The notes: a model not told the origin generated them from the letters alone. A DNA stretch of 25,448 nt from an uncultured Porphyromonadaceae bacterium (GCA_900544305.1 UQUV01000040.1:1-25448), one strand, 5' to 3'. Positions 7,337 to 14,632 are shown, counted from the stretch's first letter. Numbers and translations are program-made.

Positions 7337-7747
7337 ATGAAAAAAATTTTTGTAGCTATGTTTTTTATGTTGGCTGCGGTGGCATTTCCGTTGTCAGCCC
7401 AGAAGAATGCAACGTATCAGTTAAGTACACATATTCTCGACATAAACCGTGGCGTACCTGCGTCGGATGTGGCTATCGAACTGTATAGCCTACAGAAGGG
7501 TGAGTGGGTGAAAATCGACGAGGGACGCACGGACAACAACGGGCGCATCGGCAATTTTCTGCCGCATACCAAGGCAAATGACGGAATCTATAAACTGAAG
7601 TTTCTTGTCGCGCCCTATTTTGAGGTTCAACAGTTGTCTTCGATTTATCCTTATGTAGAGGTCGTATTCAGTGTTGAGGGCGACGGGCATTATCATATTC
7701 CGTTGACTCTCAGCGCGAACGGATACAGTACATATCGAGGTAGTTAG
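7337..7747 (+). CDS. Exported 5-hydroxyisourate hydrolase (transthyretin-related)
   Basis: Hydrolyses 5-hydroxyisourate, the product of urate oxidation, to OHCU. The 136-residue protein ends in the diagnostic tetrapeptide YRGS (133-136). It also has the other family signatures: THILD with His32, GRIGN with Arg70, and HYHIPL at 118-123. These supply the active-site His, Arg and His of the family. Residues 1-21 are a Sec signal peptide (Lys-Lys, hydrophobic core, LSAQ), so the enzyme works in the periplasm, as does E. coli HiuH. The start at 7337 is chosen because it begins the signal peptide; the open frame extends upstream without a plausible protein. No uricase, OHCU decarboxylase or allantoinase is nearby. 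Confidence 0.92.
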   Translation: MKKIFVAMFFMLAAVAFPLSAQKNATYQLSTHILDINRGVPASDVAIELYSLQKGEWVKIDEGRTDNNGRIGNFLPHTKANDGIYKLKFLVAPYFEVQQLSSIYPYVEVVFSVEGDGHYHIPLTLSANGYSTYRGS

Positions 7748-7768
7748 ACATCATGCCGCCCGGCTCTC

Positions 7769-8158
7769 TTAGCAGACAAATGGTTTGAAATTGTCGAGAA
7801 TGGCGAGATCGGGCGCGTAGTTGGACAGTGTTTCAAGCACGTCGACAAGCGACTGTGCCGACAATTGAACGGTCTTTGTCGCGCTGTTTACCTCAAGTTT
7901 GTGATTGGCTGTTGCCGGATGCTCGGGACTGATGCAGACGGCGGCAGCCAATTCCTGTATAAAAGCCCCAAACTTGTCGGCAGGACATACGCCTTCGCTG
8001 CTTTCGCCGGTATCGCCGCTGCGGACAAAATAGTAGGATTTTACCCGGGTGGCTGTCCGTTCGATACGTGTGCGGATATATAGTTCTTCGTTGATTGTCA
8101 GGTCGAAGTCAATGGTGGCGTTCTGACTGTCGGCAAGCTGTTGTATTTCCTGTTTCAT
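7769..8158 (-). CDS. Unknown protein, last gene of a three-gene unit
   Basis: I do not recognise this 129-residue protein. It is soluble, with no signal peptide or membrane segment. The first half is predicted mixed (a short N-terminal helix, then strands through ELYIRTRIERTATRVKSYYFV). The second half includes a segment like VNSATKTVQLSAQSLVDVLETLSNYAPD that looks like a strand followed by a helix. It starts two bases after the stop of the TIGR02757 gene, so it is almost certainly co-transcribed and perhaps translationally coupled. Its stop is 21 bases from that of the convergent hydroxyisourate hydrolase gene, and no clear terminator separates them. Confidence 0.75.
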   Translation of the reverse strand: MKQEIQQLADSQNATIDFDLTINEELYIRTRIERTATRVKSYYFVRSGDTGESSEGVCPADKFGAFIQELAAAVCISPEHPATANHKLEVNSATKTVQLSAQSLVDVLETLSNYAPDLAILDNFKPFVC

Positions 8159-8160
8159 GT

Positions 8161-8958
8161 TCAGATGATTTGTATGTTGGTATTGGTATATTTTCCGCCG
8201 ATGCCCAGTCCGAACAGGGCAAAGTCGTAGGCCACAGGGTCGTCGGGGCGTAAGGTGCGCAGCGTGGCGGTGAGCTGTTCAACGGCCAGGCGGTCGTTGG
8301 CTTTGCGCGAAAGCTGTCCGAGCGCGCGAGCGGTGTTGCCGACGTGCACGTCGAGCGGAATAAAGAGTTGTGAAGGGCGGAGGCTTTTCCATACGCCGAG
8401 GTCCACAATGCCGTCGTTGCGCACGAGCCAGCGGAGAGCCATATTGATGCGTTTCAGTGCTGTTTTGTCGAGATTGCCCGGCAGACAGCGTACGGAACTT
8501 TCTCCGTTGTTGGCGGTTTCGAATTCTGCGGCCATGTGGCGGACGAGTTCCCATGCCGGCATTTCGCACTCGCCAACTTTGCAGGCCGAGGCAAAAGCGT
8601 CGAGCGAACCGTGACGACTGTAAATGCGGTGAAGTCCGCGCAGAAAGTAGGCGAAATCGTCGGAAAAGAATGTGCGGTGGATGTTGAACCGTCCGGGAAG
8701 TTCTTCATACCCTTCGTCGCAAACGTAGTTGTAGGGCTGATAGTCCATCAGACGCAACATTTTTTCGCAGTTGCTGCAAATCATTTTCCGGTTGCCCCAG
8801 GCTATGGTGGCGGATAGGAATGCCGTGATTTCAATATCCTGCAATTTGTCGAAGCGGCGCGGAAACTGCACGGGGTCGGCTTCAACGAAGTCGGGCGTGT
8901 TGATGCGTGCCGTTTCGATGTCAAGCAGTTCTATGATGTTTTCGTCGATTTCTGTCAT
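8161..8958 (-). CDS. TIGR02757 (DUF2400) family protein
   Basis: Conserved protein of unknown function, 265 residues, the usual family length. Recognised by the N-terminal DIEITAFLSATIAWGNR (residues 41-57) and by a highly conserved C-terminal half. That half has ALKRINMALRWLVRNDG (167-183), VDLGVWKSLRPSQLFIPLDVHV (185-206) and DPVAYDFALFGLG (240-252). The His of PLDVHV and nearby Asp residues are candidates for an active site or metal site, but this is inference. It is cytoplasmic, with no membrane segment. The start overlaps the stop of the preceding gene by four bases (ATGA), which suggests translational coupling. Confidence 0.9.
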   Translation of the reverse strand: MTEIDENIIELLDIETARINTPDFVEADPVQFPRRFDKLQDIEITAFLSATIAWGNRKMICSNCEKMLRLMDYQPYNYVCDEGYEELPGRFNIHRTFFSDDFAYFLRGLHRIYSRHGSLDAFASACKVGECEMPAWELVRHMAAEFETANNGESSVRCLPGNLDKTALKRINMALRWLVRNDGIVDLGVWKSLRPSQLFIPLDVHVGNTARALGQLSRKANDRLAVEQLTATLRTLRPDDPVAYDFALFGLGIGGKYTNTNIQII

Positions 8959-9584
8959 TTGCGGTGGCTGATGTAAATAAGTTTGCGGTTGCTGACGATG
9001 GCCAGTTCCGACAGTGGTCGGGGTGGAAACAGTTGTTCTGCCTGTTGAATGATATGCCGGTCGGCAGTGTATTCCTGCTGTTTGGCCGTAATGGGCATAT
9101 AGGTGCAGTTTTCCCCATTTTGCTCTACTGGTTCTACGGTTACGGCAGTCGGTACAAGCTGGTTGTAGGCTGCTTCGATGGCGGCCTTCGGCAGACAGTC
9201 GGCAAGTGTGCGGTAGAGTTTTGCCTTTTCGGGTAGCACTGTGTCGAACTTGGCGGCAATGGTTTCTATTTCGTCGTTCAGTGCGGCATGAAGGAGTGTT
9301 CCCTCTGGGATGTCTGTGCTGTCAATACGTAAAAATTCCGTACTTAGGTCACGCTGCAGACGGTCGAGTGCCACGCGTGCTTCCTTCAGCAGTTGCATGG
9401 CTTGCGATGCTTCCGAACGCACGTTTTGGGGTTGTGCTGCCAGCCATTGTGCCTGACAGTGCCCGCAACCGCGGATGTCGGCAATTTGCGCCAATGCCGG
9501 AGCTATGTTCCATGCGGCGAAGAAATCCTGCCAATTGATATGACCGATGGCATCGGATAGCGATATTGAAATAGTTGTCATCAC
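8955..9584 (-). CDS. Protein resembling the B12-dependent methionine synthase activation domain
   Basis: A 209-residue soluble protein. Residues about 8-75 (ISLSDAIGHINWQDFFAAW, then GCGHCQAQWLAAQ and an Ala-rich helix) resemble the start of the MetH activation domain, where IDWTPFF.AW is typical. From memory, Bacteroidales carry separate proteins of this type. A CxxC pair (Cys40, Cys43) is present. The C-terminal half is not clearly recognisable, and the SAM-binding RxxxGY segment of true activation domains is not visible. It may therefore be a derived relative rather than a working reactivation domain. It is the first gene of a unit with the TIGR02757 gene (four-base overlap), and a good promoter lies upstream. 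Start choice between 9584 and 9581 is arbitrary. Confidence 0.6.
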   Translation of the reverse strand: MMTTISISLSDAIGHINWQDFFAAWNIAPALAQIADIRGCGHCQAQWLAAQPQNVRSEASQAMQLLKEARVALDRLQRDLSTEFLRIDSTDIPEGTLLHAALNDEIETIAAKFDTVLPEKAKLYRTLADCLPKAAIEAAYNQLVPTAVTVEPVEQNGENCTYMPITAKQQEYTADRHIIQQAEQLFPPRPLSELAIVSNRKLIYISHRK

Positions 9585-9605
9585 TGTTCCAGTTTATTGT
9601 TCATA

Positions 9606-9637
9606 CAAATGTAATAAAAGCCCGGCGTAATGACAAG
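9606..9637 (-). promoter_or_regulatory. Promoter of the three-gene unit
   Basis: On the minus strand TACATTTG (9606-9613) fits TAnnTTTG. CTTG (9634-9637), one base off the -33 TTTG, lies 20 bases upstream, the standard spacing. The start codon is 21 bases beyond the -7 box. The -33 box sits directly against the end of the potassium channel gene, so the unit is probably transcribed separately from that gene. Confidence 0.6.
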
Positions 9638-9638
9638 T

Positions 9639-10445
9639 TTAGCATTCTTCATCCGATTTGTTTTTGTTGCGGTCTTGGTTCATTACGTTGATGAATGCGG
9701 AACTGATGATACCTGTAGGAATGGCAATCATTGCGATTCCAATCAGGCTGATGAAACTGCTGAGCAGTCTTCCGAGTCCTGTGACGGGGTAGATGTCGCC
9801 ATAGCCCACCGTTGTGAACGTGACAATCGCCCACCAGAAACTGTCGCCGATGTTTTCAAATACTTCCGGCTGGGCTTTTCGTTCCAGATAGTACATCAGA
9901 ATGGCTGAAAAACAAACGATTATGCCGCAAGCGGTGCAGGCTGTTACCAGCTCTGCCTTTACGGCCTTAACGACATCCATAATCAGCTTCATTGAGCGGG
10001 AATAGCGTATGATTTTGAATACGGTGAAAATATAGGGAAGGATGATGAAGTGCATCAGTTCCGTGTTCCAATATTTGTAGGTCAGTATGAAGGGGAGCAG
10101 GGAAATGAAGTCGACGGCACCGTAGAAGGAAAACATATAACGGAGTCTGGCTATCCAGCGGCCATGTTTGCGGTTCTCTGCCGGAGCGGCATAGATTTGC
10201 AGAACGTATTCGATGAAGAATATCAGCGATGTGATATAGGTGACGGAATAAAGCAGGCCGTGATAGGTTGACAGTCCTTCGAACGACCCCAGGATGACAG
10301 ACATAACGGAGCCGATAATGGCGAGAAATACCAGATAGCGCATGAAGCGGCTGTGCAGAAAACGCTGTACACGTTCGTATGTTTTCATTTGGCGTTCCAA
10401 CAGGGATGCGGCAATGGCGGCAACGGTCTTTTTGTTATCTTTCAT
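9639..10445 (-). CDS. Voltage-gated potassium channel (ion transporter family)
   Basis: Inner-membrane six-helix potassium channel subunit of 268 residues. The selectivity filter TVGYGD is at residues 212-217 in the pore loop between S5 (about 165-187) and S6 (about 227-252). The S4-like segment has basic residues at every third position (Lys144, Arg147, Arg150, Lys153), as expected for a voltage sensor. S1 to S3 cover about 36-55, 64-86 and 104-123. No C-terminal RCK/TrkA_N domain is present, only a short charged tail. It works as a tetramer by family rule. The gene stands alone and diverges from dgkA across a 255-base gap. Confidence 0.92.
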   Translation of the reverse strand: MKDNKKTVAAIAASLLERQMKTYERVQRFLHSRFMRYLVFLAIIGSVMSVILGSFEGLSTYHGLLYSVTYITSLIFFIEYVLQIYAAPAENRKHGRWIARLRYMFSFYGAVDFISLLPFILTYKYWNTELMHFIILPYIFTVFKIIRYSRSMKLIMDVVKAVKAELVTACTACGIIVCFSAILMYYLERKAQPEVFENIGDSFWWAIVTFTTVGYGDIYPVTGLGRLLSSFISLIGIAMIAIPTGIISSAFINVMNQDRNKNKSDEEC

Positions 10446-10557
10446 AAGTCGGTTTTTAAGCTATTTTCGCGGAATACGGTTAAGAGAATGGAACTCAAAT
10501 TCTGAAAACAATGAAACGGCCCGCCCCAAACTTTCAGCAGAAAACATCCCCATATGA

Positions 10558-10565
10558 CAAATTTA
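10558..10565 (-). promoter_or_regulatory. Candidate -7 element of the potassium channel gene
   Basis: Minus strand TAAATTTG fits TAnnTTTG. A -33 TTTG at the right spacing is not seen, and the leader would be long (about 105 bases), so this is tentative. Confidence 0.35.
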
Positions 10566-10672
10566 CAAAATTTTCGGCATTTTGTTCGTTCCCGGCAGTA
10601 AAGATTGCTTAAAAATGGAGGAAAATAAGAACTGTGGTTCGGAATAAAAAATAACTGAAACAAGTTATATTA

Positions 10673-10703
10673 TTTTATTCTCCGCTCACTTTTAGTATTT
10701 TTG
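10673..10703 (+). promoter_or_regulatory. Promoter of the dgkA-PAP2-DUF4286-ruvC operon
   Basis: TATTTTTG at 10696-10703 fits TAnnTTTG, with TTTT at 10673-10676 as a weak -33 box 19 bases upstream. It lies 18 bases before the ATG of dgkA. It overlaps an in-frame TTG (10701), which argues against that longer start. Confidence 0.55.
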
Positions 10704-10721
10704 TCAAAGAAAAAATCCGAG

Positions 10722-11099
10722 ATGAAAGATACCAAGTTCAGTTGGAAGAAAAGGGCGCGGAGTTTCCGCTATGCGTTCGCCGGCATTGCGCGGCTGTTGC
10801 GCTATGAACACAATGCGTGGATTCATTGTGCGGTGACGTTTGTTGTTCTTATTGCCGGTTTTGTGCTGCACATTTCTGCTATGGAATGGGTGGCAGTAGC
10901 GTTGTGTATTGGCGGCGTGTTGGCGGCAGAGGCGTTCAATTCTGCGGTAGAGGCGTTGGCTGACCGTGTTTCTCCGGGTTACGACGAAGCGGTCAAGCAT
11001 ACAAAGGACTTGGCGGCCGGGGCTGTCCTGCTGATGGCTATGGCGGCTGTTGCTGTTGGTCTGATAATTTTTGTTCCGAAAATAATTGAATGTGGATAG
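10722..11099 (+). CDS. dgkA: Diacylglycerol kinase / undecaprenol kinase family protein
   Basis: Small inner-membrane lipid kinase of 125 residues. The family signature is clear: EAFNSAVEALADRVSP followed by KHTKDLAAGAVLL. It supplies the conserved Glu, Asn and Asp that bind Mg-ATP. Three hydrophobic segments are visible (about 34-52, 55-75 and 97-118), the classical DgkA topology. Members phosphorylate either diacylglycerol or undecaprenol; the sequence does not decide between them. The neighbouring PAP2 phosphatase begins four bases after the stop, and together they suggest lipid-carrier or phosphatidate cycling. The ATG at 10722 is preferred over TTG at 10701, which lies in the -7 box. Confidence 0.9.
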   Translation: MKDTKFSWKKRARSFRYAFAGIARLLRYEHNAWIHCAVTFVVLIAGFVLHISAMEWVAVALCIGGVLAAEAFNSAVEALADRVSPGYDEAVKHTKDLAAGAVLLMAMAAVAVGLIIFVPKIIECG

Positions 11100-11103
11100 G
11101 ATA

Positions 11104-11658
11104 ATGAAACGATTTATAGCAGGACTACTTTTGTTCGTCCTGACCTTTGTGCCGGCTGTGGCACAGGAAGTGGAAGGCAGTCGCAAGGCGGTGCGCTATT
11201 CGGGTGATGCGCTGTTGGTGGCAATGCCGCTGGCTACGCTTACCTCTGTGCTGGTGATGAAGGATTGGCAGGGACTGAAACAGGCGGCTTTTTCGACAGC
11301 GGCAACGTTGGGCACCACTTATCTGTTAAAATATACAGTGAAGAAACAACGCCCGGACGGAAGTGATTTCCACTCGTTTCCCTCCGGACATACGAGCATT
11401 ATGTTTGCCAACGCTGCATTTGTGCAGCGCCGCTACGGATGGAAGTGGGGCGCGCCTGCCTATGTGCTTGCCACTTATGTGGGTTGGAGCCGCACCTATG
11501 CACGCAAGCACGACTGGTGGGATGTGGCTACGGGTGCTGCCATCGGAGCCGGGTGTTCCTATATTTTTACGCGCCCGTTTGCCCGAGAACACAACCTGTC
11601 GATAGTGCCCGTAAGCAACGGCACGCATTTCGGCTTGGTTGCATCGTTTACACTTTAA
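11104..11658 (+). CDS. PAP2 family lipid phosphatase
   Basis: Membrane or periplasmic phosphatase of the PAP2 superfamily, 184 residues. All three motifs are intact: K76 to RP 83-84 (KYTVKKQRP), PSGH at 93-96 with catalytic His96, and SRTYARKHDWWD at 129-140 with the nucleophile His136 and Asp140. Residues 1-20 are a signal peptide or first membrane helix (ending VAQ). Candidate substrates are undecaprenyl pyrophosphate, phosphatidate or lipid A phosphate; pairing with dgkA favours the first two. The start at 11104 lies four bases past the dgkA stop; an in-frame TTG at 11086 inside dgkA is less likely. Confidence 0.9.
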   Translation: MKRFIAGLLLFVLTFVPAVAQEVEGSRKAVRYSGDALLVAMPLATLTSVLVMKDWQGLKQAAFSTAATLGTTYLLKYTVKKQRPDGSDFHSFPSGHTSIMFANAAFVQRRYGWKWGAPAYVLATYVGWSRTYARKHDWWDVATGAAIGAGCSYIFTRPFAREHNLSIVPVSNGTHFGLVASFTL

Positions 11659-11678
11659 CTTAAAAAACAATTAATCCA

Positions 11679-11987
11679 ATGATAGTATTCAATACAACAT
11701 TCCATGCACATACAGCGTGCGAACAGCTGTTTCTCGACTGGCTTCGTGCTGTCTACATTCCGCAGGCGCTTGCCGACGGCCGCTTGAGTGAAGCCCGTCT
11801 GACGCGTGTGCTGAATGCGGAGGAAAGCGATGGTGTCAACTATTCGCTCCAGTTCCGTGCCGACAACCTCGACACGCTTCACGGTTGGTATGCCGAAGTT
11901 GGGGATGAACTTGTGGTGGCAATGGCGCGCAAGTTCGGACAGCAGGTAGCCGGATTTTCAACTTTGCTGGAGGAGGTGGAACTGTGA
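11679..11987 (+). CDS. DUF4286 family protein
   Basis: A 102-residue soluble protein, recognised as DUF4286 by the N-terminal MIVFNTTFHAHTACEQLFLDWL and by its position directly before ruvC, common in Bacteroidales from memory. Predicted alpha/beta, perhaps a ferredoxin-like fold (the alternation of strands, helices and the final GDELVVAMARKFGQQVAGFSTLL suggests this), but no catalytic motif is visible. Function unknown. The stop overlaps the ruvC start by one base (TGATG), so translation is probably coupled to ruvC. Confidence 0.8.
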   Translation: MIVFNTTFHAHTACEQLFLDWLRAVYIPQALADGRLSEARLTRVLNAEESDGVNYSLQFRADNLDTLHGWYAEVGDELVVAMARKFGQQVAGFSTLLEEVEL

Positions 11988-12556
11988 TGGCAGAGATGGA
12001 GTGGGACCGTATCATAATCGGCATTGACCCGGGTACAAACGTGATGGGCTATGGCATTCTGGGCATTAAGCACAGCAAGCCGTCGGTGATAGCCATGGGG
12101 GTGCTGATGTTGAGCAAGTTTGACGACCATTATATGCGCTTACGGAGAATTTCGGAGCGTGTGACATCGCTTATCGACCAGTATCTGCCCGACGAAATGG
12201 CTATCGAAGCGCCGTTCTTCGGTAAGAACGTGCAGTCGATGCTCAAGCTCGGACGGGCACAGGGTGTAGCAATGGCTTCGGCGCTGTTGCGCGACATTCC
12301 CATAGCCGAATACGCCCCGTTGAAAGTGAAAATGGCGATAACCGGCAATGGCGGTGCTTCGAAAGAGCAGGTGGCGGAAATGTTACGCCGCATTCTCAAC
12401 ATTCCAAAAGAAAACATCGACCCACATCTCGACGCGACCGATGCCCTCGGTGTGGCACTGTGCCATTTCTACGAATCCAGCCGCCCCAAAACCGTCAAAG
12501 CCTACAAATCGTGGAAAGATTTCATCGCCAAGAATCCCGACAAGATTAAGAAATAA
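11987..12556 (+). CDS. ruvC: Holliday junction resolvase RuvC
   Basis: Endonuclease that cuts Holliday junctions with RuvAB in recombinational repair. The 189-residue protein has the RNase H-like catalytic acids in order: Asp14 in GIDPGT, Glu74 in AIEAPF, and Asp149 and Asp152 in HLDATDALGVALCH. It also has the conserved FFGKNVQSMLKLGRAQG segment (77-93). The start ATG overlaps the DUF4286 stop by one base. The in-frame GTG at 11984 is a less likely start. The basic C-terminal tail (KSWKDFIAKNPDKIKK) is longer than in E. coli RuvC. It ends the operon, but no clear terminator follows; the susR promoter begins about 45 bases later. Confidence 0.95.
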   Translation: MAEMEWDRIIIGIDPGTNVMGYGILGIKHSKPSVIAMGVLMLSKFDDHYMRLRRISERVTSLIDQYLPDEMAIEAPFFGKNVQSMLKLGRAQGVAMASALLRDIPIAEYAPLKVKMAITGNGGASKEQVAEMLRRILNIPKENIDPHLDATDALGVALCHFYESSRPKTVKAYKSWKDFIAKNPDKIKK

Positions 12557-12600
12557 TTTGCAATTACTGTTGTATCGGTAAGATTTCAAAAAATAATTCG

Positions 12601-12608
12601 TAATTTTG
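12601..12608 (+). promoter_or_regulatory. -7 promoter element of the susR-like gene
   Basis: TAATTTTG fits TAnnTTTG and lies 42 bases before the ATG. No consensus -33 TTTG is seen upstream, which may mean that an activator is needed. A perfect inverted repeat follows immediately. Confidence 0.5.
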
Positions 12609-12629
12609 TATGACATAGAATGTGTCATA
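12609..12629 (+). repeat. Perfect 7-base inverted repeat at the susR transcription start
   Basis: TATGACA (12609-12615) and TGTCATA (12623-12629) form a perfect inverted repeat around seven bases. It begins one base after the -7 box and covers the expected start of transcription. It could be an operator or a small 5' hairpin. Confidence 0.5.
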
Positions 12630-12650
12630 TCCTTAAAATCATAGTACAGA

Positions 12651-14309
12651 ATGAGCAGATTTTGGCTTTTAATTGTTTTCATTGGAATATCTTTAGCAGT
12701 CAGGGGGTCGAATGTTGATTCTCTCATTAAAGAATTGGATGAGGCTATAGCCAAAAGGCCCCAATATGTTTTACAGAAGGAAAAACATTTGGAGGAGCTG
12801 AAAGAAAAACTGCAGAATGAAAAGAATCCGCGAAATCGGTTTGAACTGCTCGGAGAATTGTATACGGAATACAATTTCTTTAATACGGATTCTGTCCTTA
12901 TGATAGTTAAGGAGCGGCAGAAATTGGCAAAAGAGTTGGATGATGTAGTTTCCAATATTCATGCTACATTGAATTGGGTAGAAGTCCTTTCTACAACGGG
13001 AATGTTTAAAGAAGCGTTGGACTGTATGGTAAGTGTTGATCGCGAGAACATACCTGATTTTCTGTTGCCTTATTACTATCATCTGTACAGGACGATTTAT
13101 GGATATATGTCGGATTATGCGGTGGATGATACTCAAAAAAAATATTATGATCGCCTGACGGATACATATCGTGATTCCATTCTGCTGGTAAATGATCCTA
13201 AATCCAGTACTCATATAGTTGTACTTGCCGATAAGTTGAACGAAGCCGGAGAAATGGATAAGGCCATTTCTTTAGTGGAACAGTCGTTTTTGGTAAATCC
13301 CCATAATTTTTCAGAACATGAACAGGCTATCATAACCTATACTTTGTCTGAGTCCTACCGATTAAAGGGTGAAACGGAAAAACAGAAGGAATATTTGTTG
13401 CAGTCGGCGATAGCCGACATGACAACGGCGACAATGGAATATGTGTCGTTGCGTAATCTTGCAGTGATTTTGTATCAGGAAGATGACATAGACCGGGCAT
13501 ATTCGTATTTGAAAATGTGTATGGAGGATGCTTCTAATAGCAATACACGTTTGAGAATGGTGGAAATTCAAAAGATTTTTCCGGTGATCAACGATGTCTA
13601 TCAGGAAAATAAGATGGCGCAACAGAAAAAGTTGAAAGTCATGTTGCTTCTTATCAGCTTATTATCGATCGTGCTGATCTGTTCCTTGTTCTATTTGAAG
13701 CGTCAGATGAAGAAACTTGCAGCAGCACGAAAGCAGGTGGTTGATGCGAATGAACAACTGACAAAACTGAATGAGGAATTGTCGGTAATCAATAAGAAGT
13801 TAAAGGATACCAATCATTCTTTAGTTGAAACTACTTATTTGAAAGAAACGTATATTGGCAGATATATGGACCAGTGTTCTGCCTATATTGAAAAGATGGA
13901 TGCCTACAGAAAATCGTTGAGTAAAATTGCTTTGACTGGTAAAATGGCTGATTTAGTGTCAAAAATAAAGTCTTCGCAGTTTATCGATGATGAACTGAAG
14001 AGTTTTTATGCCAATTTTGACGACACGTTTTTGTCTCTCTTTCCTACGTTTGTCGAGGATTTTAATGAATTATTGATTGAATCAGAACGGGTTGTTTTGA
14101 AACCTAATGAACGAATGAATACGGAGTTACGCATTTTTGCATTAGTGCGTTTGGGTATTACAGATAGTGTAAAGATTGCCCAGTTCCTGCGTTATTCCGT
14201 GTCGACAATTTATAACTATCGGACAAAGGCTCGGAATAAGGCTTTGGGAAATCGTGATGACTTTGAAAAGAAAGTTGCACATATAGGAAAATTTGTGGAA
14301 ATACAGTGA
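12651..14309 (+). CDS. SusR-like membrane-spanning transcriptional regulator (DUF6377)
   Basis: Regulator of 552 residues with the layout of SusR, the starch-sensing activator of Bacteroides. Residues 1-18 are a signal peptide or first membrane helix. About 20-320 form a periplasmic helical TPR-like sensor. A membrane helix at about 328-349 is followed by a coiled coil (350-392) and a cytoplasmic DUF6377 region. A helix-turn-helix at about 503-527 (TDSVKIAQFLRYSVSTIYNYRTKARNKA) is preceded by NTELRIFALVRLGI, like the DNA-binding end of SusR and of LuxR-type proteins. It is divergent in sequence from its core-gene neighbours only in being AT-rich. It likely senses a glucan oligosaccharide and activates the susC operon downstream. 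The last codons and stop lie inside the first 82-base repeat. Confidence 0.88.
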   Translation: MSRFWLLIVFIGISLAVRGSNVDSLIKELDEAIAKRPQYVLQKEKHLEELKEKLQNEKNPRNRFELLGELYTEYNFFNTDSVLMIVKERQKLAKELDDVVSNIHATLNWVEVLSTTGMFKEALDCMVSVDRENIPDFLLPYYYHLYRTIYGYMSDYAVDDTQKKYYDRLTDTYRDSILLVNDPKSSTHIVVLADKLNEAGEMDKAISLVEQSFLVNPHNFSEHEQAIITYTLSESYRLKGETEKQKEYLLQSAIADMTTATMEYVSLRNLAVILYQEDDIDRAYSYLKMCMEDASNSNTRLRMVEIQKIFPVINDVYQENKMAQQKKLKVMLLLISLLSIVLICSLFYLKRQMKKLAAARKQVVDANEQLTKLNEELSVINKKLKDTNHSLVETTYLKETYIGRYMDQCSAYIEKMDAYRKSLSKIALTGKMADLVSKIKSSQFIDDELKSFYANFDDTFLSLFPTFVEDFNELLIESERVVLKPNERMNTELRIFALVRLGITDSVKIAQFLRYSVSTIYNYRTKARNKALGNRDDFEKKVAHIGKFVEIQ

Positions 14310-14533
14310 AAGGCGAGAGCTGTTGCAAAAGAAAGCGCAGCTTTCTGATTTGCATAGCCGAGCCGCATCCTGAATTATGAAAATACAGTGAAAGGCGAGA
14401 GCTGTTGCAAAAGAAAGCGCAGCTTTCTGATTTGCATAGCCGAGCCGCATCCTGAATTATGAAAATACAGTGAAAGTCGAGAGTTGTTGCAAAAGAAAGC
14501 GCAGCTTTCTGATTTGCATAGCCGAGCCGCATC
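14299..14533. repeat. Three tandem 82-base repeats with an internal hairpin
   Basis: Units start at 14299, 14381 and 14463. The first two units are identical over all 82 bases. The third has two substitutions in its first third and diverges at about 14533. Each unit holds a nested palindrome: TGCAAA ... TTTGCA outside and AGAAAGC-GCA-GCTTTCT inside (first unit about 14324-14354). The susR stop codon (14307-14309) lies within the first unit, so every unit repeats the last few susR codons. The period is not a multiple of three and no T-run follows the hairpins, so neither a coding repeat nor a simple terminator fits. Confidence 0.92.
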
Positions 14534-14632
14534 TTAAATATTTGTTGGGTAAATGCGGTGATTACTTTTAAAGAATGTGAAATGCTTGTCCTCAATTTTA
14601 GAATGATAATCCTCAAAAACAGAGTCTAAATC

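Larger units (their letters stand above)
10446..10721. other. Divergent intergenic region between the channel gene and dgkA
   Basis: About 275 AT-rich bases hold the promoters of two divergent genes. A minus-strand TAAATTTG (10558-10565) could serve the channel gene, with a leader of about 105 bases. A plus-strand TATTTTTG (10696-10703) serves dgkA. Between them I see no gene, strong hairpin or repeat. The open frame on the minus strand at 10442-10663 has no recognisable content. Confidence 0.6.

Noticed and set aside
14299..14533. CRISPR array
   Set aside because: The whole 82-base unit is repeated, with no unique spacers and no cas genes; it is a simple tandem duplication.
14142..14616. 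Minus-strand open frames with a repeated peptide (RLCKSESCAFFCNSS) across the 82-base repeats
   Set aside because: They are produced by the 82-base DNA repeat, shift frame from unit to unit because 82 is not a multiple of three, and overlap the end of the susR-like gene. No sign of a real protein.
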